A stretch of DNA of 64,000 bases from Ditylenchus dipsaci. Taxonomy: Eukaryota > Nematoda > Chromadorea > Rhabditida > Anguinidae. Location: NCBI GenBank assembly GCA_004194705.1, contig SADC01000330.1, positions 1 through 64,000 on the forward strand, written 5' to 3'. A model generated the notes under the pieces. It saw only the letters and a program-made list of their open reading frames with translations. It was not told where the DNA came from and searched no databases. The position numbers and the translations under genes were made by a program. Positions 59,001 to 64,000 of the stretch are shown one piece after another (positions within the stretch are counted from its first letter, which is position 1; every line of letters begins with the position of its first letter).

Positions 59001-60099
59001 CGTTCCCGCCTAGGGTCCGACACTTTTTTTATCCCGATTTCTGAATATTTTTGCTAGTTCTGTTTTGATAGTCTGGTCGCAAATATCGTGAGGATCCCGA
59101 TTTTGCCGATCGTTTTTCATAATTATAAAAAATTCTCTAAAAGAGCAAAACCTCAATAAACCGCCACCCTATTTTAAAAAAAGAGTGGCGGTTTATCGAG
59201 GTTTTGCTTTTTTAGATGGAGATTTTTCATATTTCTGAAAAACGATCGGCGAAATCGGAATCCTCACCATATTTTGCGCCCAGACTGTCGAAACAGAACT
59301 AGCAAAAATTCAGAAATCGGGTAAAAGAAGGTGTCGGACCCTAGGCGGGAACGAACTTTTTGGGGTGGCGGATTATCGAGGTTTGACTGTATAGTATTTG
59401 GATGATGGTGGGTGTGGATAACGCATTTGACTTCATGTTTGGTCACAAAGAAAACTTTTTTTAGTGTAATATTTTTTTTGCATGTGTATACTCATTCGAA
59501 AGCTCTTTCAATGGCGGAGGACCTTTCGCAATTAAATTCAATAACTAATGTGAAAAAATTGAGGTTCTGCCCTGTGAAAGTGAAAAGTGGATTTATATTT
59601 GTTTTTTTTTTCAAATGCAATCACAATTTTTTTAAATTCGCGCATTTTTTGAACATTGTGGGCAGTTGTTGTCAGAAGAATTGTCGCTTTATTACAATTG
59701 ATAATTAATTTCCGTAACTATGATGATGATGAATTTAGTTTTTGCTGCCAAACACCAATGTTCCGCACGGCATAGGCGCCGATAGGCGCCTAAAGACCCT
59801 AGTATTTTAAATAATCTTCATTTCCAGCCGTATGCAGCAAAAAAGATACAAGAAAAAGCTTTCTTCCTTGGACAAAACCATGGTCATAGTGTTGGATGGA
59901 TCATGGAGTGGCAATAATGGAGCACTACTCACAAAGTTTGCAAATAGCCGTTATTAGGAGTAATTTATGAGGATGTCTTAGCATAAAAGCAGTGTTGACC
60001 AAAGCAATCAGTGATGCCAACAGTGCCAATAACGGATGGTTCACCAACTATGTGGGCATTGTTGCTTATGACACTTTGCGAAAGAATGGCCTGACGTCA
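38090..60099 (+). CDS. Large secreted EGF / vWA / C-type lectin protein (irg-7-like architecture), ~49 exons
   Basis: Exon 1 (38090-38216) encodes a signal peptide (WTWLLCLLLLTFSLTSCSG). Exon 2 (39179-39396) has a furin-like ARKKRS and half an EGF (CQPGYTGQFC). Exons 39440-42741 encode beta-rich segments. 43597-43715 is a Pro/Ser/Thr/Gly linker. EGF pairs lie at 43774-44249, 48174-48525 and 58691-58927. vWA-like domains are at 44597-46723 (AVIFVVRTSQ, no MIDAS), 48480-53298 (SLLLLVHDSFNT, no MIDAS) and 59828-60099 (VIVLDGSWSGNNG, with DxSxS). A C-type lectin domain spans 55584-56996 (WIGL, conserved Cys). About 45 junctions keep phase. One-base gaps occur at runs near 39292, 58839 and 59839, and a 2-bp gap near 46775. 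The order recalls nematode irg-7/F40F4.6-type proteins (from memory). The protein would be secreted or cuticle/gut-associated. No terminal exon or stop was found past 60099, so the third vWA is incomplete. Confidence 0.85.
38217..39178. other. Intron 1 of the large gene
   Basis: Contains a palindrome at about 38505-38680 made of GCCGCAAATTTG / GCAGCAAAAAAAGTA words, the 95-bp hAT-type element at 38877-38971, and AAAAATTGCAAAAAGGAGCG / CTCCTTTTTGCAATTAA arms at 39040-39100. Confidence 0.5.
38877..38971. mobile_element. 95-bp hAT-type miniature element with perfect 8-bp TSD
   Basis: Ends TAGGGTGGTCGAG and CTCGACAACCCTA, with GTTATGAC duplicated exactly at 38869-38876 and 38972-38979. The body is the words TCGAGCC and GCTCGAA in both orientations. 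It is the smallest intact member of the TAGGG..CCCTA group here. Confidence 0.85.
40954..41810. mobile_element. Tigger-like element, 857 bp, TA-flanked
   Basis: Ends CAGTCAAGCCTCGTTTATCC and GGATAAACCACGTTTGACTG with flanking TA. Subterminal AAAGTTCGTTCCAGCCTTGG matches the 36470, 43025 and 58965 elements, but the terminal word differs (TTATCCGGCACCCC). An inner copy of the same end lies at about 41580-41635. It sits in an intron of the large gene. Confidence 0.75.
42007..42100. mobile_element. CATAGGCGTACCC miniature element with 7/8 TSD
   Basis: Ends CATAGGCGTACCC and GGATACGCCTATG, flanked by CGCGCAGG and CGCCCAGG (7 of 8). A second copy at 52643-52791 is nested in another element. The 8-bp duplication suggests a hAT-type element. 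Confidence 0.65.
43025..43450. mobile_element. Tigger-like element with an internal duplicated end
   Basis: Begins CAGTCAAACTCGATTTAGTG after TA and ends CACTAAATCGAGGTTTGACTG; the right flank is CA, not TA. The arms carry AAAAGTTCGTTCCCGC and GTGTCGGACCCTAGGCGGG. At the centre is a shorter hairpin, GAAACCTCGATATAGTGGCA inverted. It lies in an intron of the large gene. Confidence 0.7.
44320..44555. repeat. Truncated hAT-like CCGAAA/CGGCCGG element
   Basis: The right end GGCCGACAACCCTA at 44555 matches the TAGGGTTGTC ends of the hAT group. The body is CGGCCGAGCCGAAAGCCGAAAACC-type repeats. No left TAGGG end is seen: the sequence runs into a GAAAACACCCGTCAAAAT fold-back fragment at about 44328-44390, so the left side is lost. 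Confidence 0.55.
45240..45885. mobile_element. Palindromic element with tRNA B-box-like words in both arms
   Basis: The arms match from about 45325-45480 to 45700-45870 (AACTTGTTTTTCACTCGTAA, GAGATCTCGTGCCAATAGGC inverted). An inner pair contains TGGGTGCACACC (45535) and GTGCACCCAGTAGTATTCGAACCTG (45655). The latter, read on the minus strand, is a T-arm-like GGTTCGAATAC. It lies in an intron of the large gene. Confidence 0.6.
45942..46271. mobile_element. hAT-like element made of CATCCGACATCC words
   Basis: Ends CAGGGCTGTAAA and TTTACAGCCCTG with imperfect 8-bp flanks (GGTGTAGG / GTGGTAGG, 6 of 8). The interior is CATCCACATCCGACATCCGACCC-type repeats in both orientations. CAGGGCTGT is a typical hAT terminus (recalled). 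It lies in an intron of the large gene. Confidence 0.7.
49431..50534. mobile_element. 1.1-kb hAT-like element of GCGATTATGCGATT words, perfect 8-bp TSD
   Basis: Starts TAGAGATGATGATTTGG and ends CGTCATCATCTCTA, with GTCGAAAA duplicated exactly at 49423-49430 and 50535-50542. About 120 bp at each end are GCGATTGCGATTATGCGATT-type repeats. The centre holds another palindrome (about 49770-50205, TTTAGTCAGAAAATCACTTGG / TAAGTTATTTTCTGACTAAA). No transposase. It lies in an intron of the large gene. Confidence 0.85.
50740..51095. repeat. Palindrome with TTAGGC tract, then a TAGGGTGGGG hAT-like end
   Basis: Arms TTTGGCCCCTTTTGTGACAT and ATGTCACAAAAGGGGCCAAA (50757-50985) enclose CTTAGGCTCAGGCCTTAGG and GGTTAGGCCTTAGGCTTAGC, about five TTAGGC-like words. 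Directly after, TAGGGTGGGGAAATTCGCGC opens a block of CGAATATTCGCG palindromic words (50986-51090). It looks like the left end of another hAT-like element whose right end I could not find. Confidence 0.6.
51388..51805 (-). pseudogene. hAT transposase fragment (C-terminal dimerisation region)
   Basis: On the minus strand, the frame ending at 51388 reads NALTWWKAWFSD, LYNVPISAASTERNWS and GGIHTKLRNRL. This is the ordered signature of the hAT C-terminal dimerisation domain (W..., SA.SER..S, RNRL). The upstream frame (51509-51805) has SFFDKIGKEDQDEAD-like acidic sequence; the two frames overlap, so a shift separates them. The N-terminal and catalytic regions are absent. It lies antisense in an intron of the large gene and is probably a dead relic. 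Confidence 0.75.
52417..52803. mobile_element. hAT-like element of GGCGCCGGCGCC words, perfect 8-bp TSD, with nested insertion
   Basis: Ends CATACTTGCACG and GTGCAAGTATG, with GTCAACTG duplicated exactly at 52409-52416 and 52804-52811. The interior is GGCGCCGGCGCCGA / GCGCCCTAATTTC-type repeats. A CATAGGCGTACCC element (52643-52791; flanks CTTGCAAG / CGTGCAAG) is inserted near its right end. It lies in an intron of the large gene. Confidence 0.85.
53370..53539. mobile_element. TA-flanked Tigger-like miniature element (CGATTTAAGGAC)
   Basis: A 170-bp element with ends CAGTCAAACCTCGATTTAAGG and its inverse, between TA dinucleotides. CTCGATTTAAGGACA is repeated internally, with GGTCGGTCCCCAGCG near the right end, a word shared with the elements at 18892 (GGATCGGTCCCATGG) and 60730 (GGTCGGTCCCCAGGG). 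It lies in an intron of the large gene. Confidence 0.8.
53600..55058. other. Intron of the large gene with a GAAAACACCCGTCAAAATG fold-back
   Basis: The outer palindrome uses AGTACCATAGGCACC (53612) and GTACCTATGGTACTCACC (54460). It encloses GAATTCTGCTCGAGACAACA arms (53775-53845) and a GAAAACACCCGTCAAAATGTG / CATTTTGACGGGTGTTTTC element (about 54020-54400). From 54420 to 55058 no element or gene is recognised. Confidence 0.5.
56095..56660. mobile_element. Palindromic element with ACGGCGCGGTCACTAT ends
   Basis: The left arm from about 56115 (TATAGTGACCGCGCCGTCCT) matches the right arm to about 56530 (AGGACGGCGCGGTCACTATG) over roughly 200 bp. CGCCGTCCT is repeated near each end. It is embedded in a Tigger-like arm (GTTAAATCGAGGGTCACGGGT left, AAATCGAGGGTCGACTGTAT at about 56650), so again nested. 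It lies in an intron of the large gene. Confidence 0.65.
58965..59389. mobile_element. TA-flanked Tigger-like element, 425 bp
   Basis: Ends CAGTCAAACCTCGATAATCC and GGATTATCGAGGTTTGACTG with TA on each side. The arms contain AAAGTTCGTTCCCGCCTAGG and CCTAGGCGGGAACGAACTTT. The centre is an AGCAAAACCTCAATAAACCG hairpin. It is the best-preserved copy of the family also seen at 36470, 40954 and 43025. It sits 38 bp after the donor of the EGF exon. Confidence 0.8.
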
Positions 60100-62530
60100 G
60101 TTTTTTTTTGTTTGAAAAATTAGATTTCGGTATGGTTAGGCTTATAATGGGTAAGATAAGTCAAAAAAACCAGAATCCCGATTAGATTTAGGTGGAATTT
60201 GGGCACAAATTTTAAATTTATCACCGTTCTCAAAGTAACTACTCCACGTTTATATTCTGAACTTTTTGGCTTTTGGTAAAAATATTTGATAGGAAATTGT
60301 CGCAAGTGTTTACCTGTTTCATGCGTATCGCATATCTTCTGATAAGGCCTCACCTTCTATTGAGACCCCACCTCAAATAAGGCCTAATTAGGCCAAAAAG
60401 GCATCTTCTAATAAGGCCTCACCTCCAAAGAGATGTTGAAAAATAAGGCCTCATGGATCCTTATTAGAAGATATATGGTATGCAATAAAAATGGAAAACA
60501 TAGATTATTCATAAGTATTCCATGTTTATATCTGACTTTACAGCCGAAGATCGCAAATTGGAGTTTATGCCCGATTTCAAATACAGGGCTGAAGTTCTTC
60601 CTTCTTGGGTAGGATGTGATGGAATTAGACATCGTGAAAGGTTTTTCAAATTCTAGCTCTAACTTTGTGTTAGATTTTCCCTGTATGATAGCTCACATGA
60701 AAGCCTAGAATCTTGGATAAATTTTGGTACAGTCGTCTCTCGATTTAACATACACCCCGATTTAACATACGGCTGGGTCGGTCCCCAGGGTGTATGTTAA
60801 ATCGAGAGTCGACTGTATATCAAACGTGAGACTTGTATAAAAAAGTCAGAAAATATCAACCAAACAAGTCAACGGAGAATTAGAGATGACGATTTGCCGT
60901 TTTGCGATGATGCGATGTTTTTGGACGAAACGTTGAAAAATGAAACAAGCAATAAACGATTTTCGAGTCGAAATGTTTGACTTTTCTATGGTGTTGGGAA
61001 TAAATAAAATTTGAAAAATGGAATGCGGTGTTTTTCAAATTTGCGATGCGATGTTTTAAAAATTTGCGTGCGATGTTGCGACGCGATGTTTTTGGACAAA
61101 ATTTGCTGCGTGCGATGCGATCGCATCGCAGCGTCGTCATCTCTACTAAAACCTCATAAACCATCAATTTTCGCAAATTCCATTCCAGCCTGTCCAGCCT
61201 ACTGTATAAGAGCTCTAGTATGTGTGAAAGCCTGCGCTGATGATTTCGTTGGATAGGCAAGAGTCTGAGCATTATTTTGACACCAAATTTGTAAATAAAA
61301 GGAGATGAGAAAAGGGTGTGCACCTAGTGGTAGTCGGACCTGTGACCTAGGACGATGCGTATATAAAGTTACCAATCCACTATTTCCAGGTTCTTTGTGA
61401 AATTGCGAAGAACGGGGTAACCAAAGTTGCCGAAAAACCATGATACGGGTATCATGGTTTTTAGCCTACCTAGTTTTATCTAGTTTTATGAGTATTTTGA
61501 ATATCCAACTTGTATGGAGTATATTTTATGCATATCATACTCATTGAAATAAGTGCTTTGAATACTCATAGAAATTAGTGCTTTCACACGGCTGTCACTG
61601 CTTTTAAAAATGTCCGAAAGAGGCCGGTACATGATTGTGGTGGAAAAAAAACAGTAGCTTTTTTTTCTTAACTTATTTTCTATTTGAATTCCCGCAACAA
61701 TCCTGCATCGGTATCCGCTAGGGTTGGGTAATTCTCCGGAAAAAGTATTTCTCCGGGTAATTACCCGGGTGATTTCGGGTAATTACCCAATTAATTAACC
61801 CAATTAACGAGAAATAAGGCCGGAAAAGTATTTTTCCGGGTAATTACCCGAGTAATTACCAACCAACCAACCTAGTATCTGCGTCATATATCGGCCTCTT
61901 TCGGACACTTTAAAAGCCGTGACGGCCCTTTTAAACCACTAATTTCTATGAGTATGATATGCATAAAATATACTCCATACAAGTTGGATATTCAAAATAC
62001 TCATAAAACTAGATAAAACTATGTAGGCTAAAAACCATGATACCCGTATCATGGTTTTTCGGCAACTTTGGTTGCCCCGTTCTTCGCAATTTCACAAAGA
62101 ACCTGGAAATAGCAGCAGCATTTTTTTAATAACTTCGTGGTGTCGTACACGAATCTGCAACAAAATCTCTCAACGAGACCTTTGAAAAAACACTATTTGA
62201 GGTTACATGGGAAAATGATTTTTTCACTCGAAGCTGATAATTTCAAGTTGGAATATCTCCGGAAATTTTATATAGCGGGGATAGCTCCGGTCATTTTGTC
62301 AGAGATTGTTCGTTTAATCAAATGTCGACTGTATTGTATTGAGCGTAGCAATCTGGGTTGTGCAATATCTCTAAACATTTGACTAAATATTCGCAGGCAT
62401 CACCTAAGATACCTGTCGGTCAACCCCGCTATGGTAATTTGTAGCTAATATTCTGTTGCTCAACTTATTCGAATTTTGTGATCTCCTAAATTTCTCTTGA
62501 TAAAAGGTCCTCTCTGACTATTTGACTAAT
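60100..62530. other. Stretch after the last recognised vWA exon: repeats, no exon found
   Basis: Contents: an AATAAGGCCTCACCT element (about 60335-60480); an 86-bp TA-flanked CAGTCGTCTCTCGATTTAAC element (60730-60815); a TAGAGATGACGATTTGCCG / GTCGTCATCTCTA element of GCGATG words (60881-61145, no clear TSD); a B-box-like GTGGTAGTCGGACCTGTGACC (about 61330); and the large palindrome at 61385-62110. The missing end of the large gene was expected here but no vWA-compatible exon was seen. Confidence 0.5.
61385..62110. mobile_element. Large palindrome with ATGATACGGGTATCATGG core, hAT-like insertion inside
   Basis: Arms of about 170 bp match (CCAGGTTCTTTGTGAAATTGC at 61387 and GCAATTTCACAAAGAACCTGG at 62086; GATACGGGTATC near each end). 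Within it, 61719-61874 is a 156-bp element with ends TAGGGTTGGGTAATTC and GGTTGGTTGGTTGG-complement CCAACCAACCTA, flanks GTATCCGC / GTATCTGC (7 of 8), and a body of CCGGGTAATTACCCG words. Confidence 0.75.
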
Positions 62531-62574
62531 TCAGTTATCAAATCGTTTACCAAAGCTATCAAAGCATCTTGCAA

Positions 62575-62913
62575 ATGGCTAAAGCTGCAATGAAGAAGGC
62601 CGACGCTGCTGGGGATTCGGATGCTCCAAAGAAAGTGACCAAGAAGGTGAAGAAGGTAATCTATACTTGTTGATTTCCTCAATTCCATTGCTTCAGTTCC
62701 ACTCTTTTTAGCCGAAAGATGGCCCGAAGCGTGCGATGAGCGCATACAATTACTGGTTCGCCGAAAATCGCCCGCGAATTGCTGAAACCTGCTCGGGACC
62801 TGAAGTCATGAAGGCTGCTGGTGCAGAATGGAAGACTGTCGAGGACAAGAGCAAGTGGGAAAAATTGGCTGCTGATGACAAGAAGCGCTTCCAAGATGAA
62901 TCCGCCTCCTGAA
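62575..62913 (+). CDS. Small HMG-box protein (HMGB/NHP6-like), two exons
   Basis: Exon 1 (62575-62655) encodes MAKAAMKKADAAGDSDAPKK and a lysine-rich run. A GTAATC...TTTTTAG intron follows. Exon 2 (62712-62913) encodes PKDGPKRAMSAYNYWFAENR, the start of an HMG box. It continues with AAGAEWKTVEDKSKWEKLAADDKKRF and ends QDESAS*. The total is 93 residues, the size of single-box NHP6-type proteins. It is a chromatin architectural protein that bends DNA without strong sequence specificity. No frameshift is needed. AATAAA at 63017 is a likely polyA signal, and TAATTCAG at 62527-62534 could be a trans-splice acceptor. This is the cleanest gene in the window. Confidence 0.92.
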
Positions 62914-63022
62914 CACCAACACCAAGTCTCAACGATTAGCTGGACATCTCGTTAATTTATCTTCCTCTTCTCGTTATGCTTCACTTTGTCTTCTCCGTGA
63001 CTCTGTTTGTTGACCGAATAAA

Positions 63023-64000
63023 TTTGCTCTGTAATTTTTCATGGTTTCGCTGTCCTGATTGATCCTGTGGTGGCTGATCTACATGATCACGACATTGTCG
63101 TCCGAGCTTTTAAAAATCGAGCGTTTAGCGCGATGCTCGAATTGACCAAGCCACGCCTTCGAAACTTTCTAGCTGAACTGTTAATCTCAGTGCGCGACCA
63201 CGCTAATCATCGCTGATAGTTGAAAAATCCTATATTTTGTAAACTTGTTGAGTTTTGGGAATACTGGAGGGTACCCCAATGCGGTTTGAGTGTCTTTTTG
63301 TGCTGAAAGTGTGTGCAAATTGTACGTTTAGATTGGTTCTGCAAATGGCTTGAAAAAAGTTTGTTGTGCAATTATTGCCTTGAGTAAACAATTTTCCAGC
63401 CCTTGCTTCAATCTCCATGTATTGCGGGCTATAGTACCTCATCCCCCTGTTTTAAATATGTGAGAATATTATAAAAAAGGAAAGACAGTGTAAATGTCGA
63501 AAATGTTGTAGGTGAAATGAAATCTGAGGGGACTTTAGCCCTGTCAGAAATTTTTGGCTACACCTCCGTATAAAAATATATGAAGGTCCACTATAATATT
63601 CTTCTTTTGCTTCAGGTCTCTCAAGTTTTCACTGCCACCGATGCCTCGAAGTTTGCTGACCAATTTGTGGTAAATTGCCTTTTTATAATTCAATTTTCAA
63701 TTCAGCTCCACCCAGACTTTCGCGGGTCACGAATAAAGTACCCCGAAAGCCACGGGTCACACACATTTCTTAGTTCTCACAACACATATAAAGGGTAAAT
63801 CTACCCTGCTCTATACGATAGAGGTGAAATAAAAACTTTATGGATATTCATAATAACTTTTCGGTCGATTCACGGCACAAACTCGCGAAACCAAAACTGC
63901 GAATCCAAAACCTGCCGGTCACCGAAAACCGGGTTTGAACGTTATTTTGTCAAATCTGCTATTTCCATGTTGTAGAGCAGGATGGATTTATTTTAAGATC
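63023..64000. other. Right edge, no firm gene
   Basis: A frame at 63580-63798 starts MKVHYNILLLLQVSQVF, which could be a signal peptide followed by ATDASKFADQFV, with a TTTTGCTTCAG acceptor-like site inside it. It may be the first exon of a gene running off the window, or chance. The rest shows no recognised element. Confidence 0.35.

Noticed and set aside
60881..61145. GCGATG-word element as another perfect 8-bp TSD example
   Set aside because: Ends match the TAGAGATGACG type, but the flanks (CGGAGAAT / CTAAAACC) do not match, so it is not counted as a TSD-supported insertion.

Overview
The window is eukaryotic, AT-rich and repeat-dense. It looks like a nematode, probably free-living. Short introns end in TTTTCAG-like acceptors. 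One gene has a TTCTAG acceptor one base before its ATG, as expected for spliced-leader trans-splicing. A degenerate TTAGGC tract is present, and the largest gene has an EGF / vWA / C-type-lectin architecture that I recall from nematode irg-7 (F40F4.6)-type proteins. The organism call is inference: no rRNA or mitochondrial marker is present.

Layout. 1-8.5 kb: repeats and one isolated candidate exon. 8.5-19.7 kb (+): a split gene for an AAA-ATPase-like / PD-(D/E)XK nuclease-like protein. A MULE transposon with 134-bp terminal inverted repeats (TIRs) and an 8-bp target-site duplication (TSD) sits in its last intron, and a 200-bp hAT-type element with a perfect 8-bp TSD sits in another. 19.7-22.8 kb: palindromic elements. 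22.8-26.6 kb (+): a trypsin-like serine protease. 28.3-33.4 kb (-): two tandem paralogues of an unrecognised membrane protein with a charged coiled-coil tail, the distal one a pseudogene. 35.0-35.6 kb (-): a small coiled-coil gene. 38.1-60.1 kb (+): a very large secreted multidomain protein in about 49 exons, its introns packed with transposable elements. 62.6-62.9 kb (+): a 93-residue HMG-box protein. 63-64 kb: nothing firm.

Two themes run through the window. First, apparent frameshifts in at least five unrelated genes read as single missing bases, mostly in G, C, A or T runs. That fits long-read consensus error better than independent decay. The tandem-paralogue pseudogene is the exception, with true nonsense codons. 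Second, much of the non-coding DNA is fold-back or miniature elements of several DNA-transposon types, often nested. These include pogo/Tigger-like (TA TSD), hAT-like (8-bp TSD), TTAA-flanked, TAA-flanked and MULE elements. Several hAT-like elements are built almost entirely from one short motif repeated in both orientations.

The genes do not form an obvious pathway. The secreted EGF/vWA/lectin protein and the protease are extracellular types. The ATPase/nuclease belongs to a family better known from bacteria and some eukaryotic lineages.
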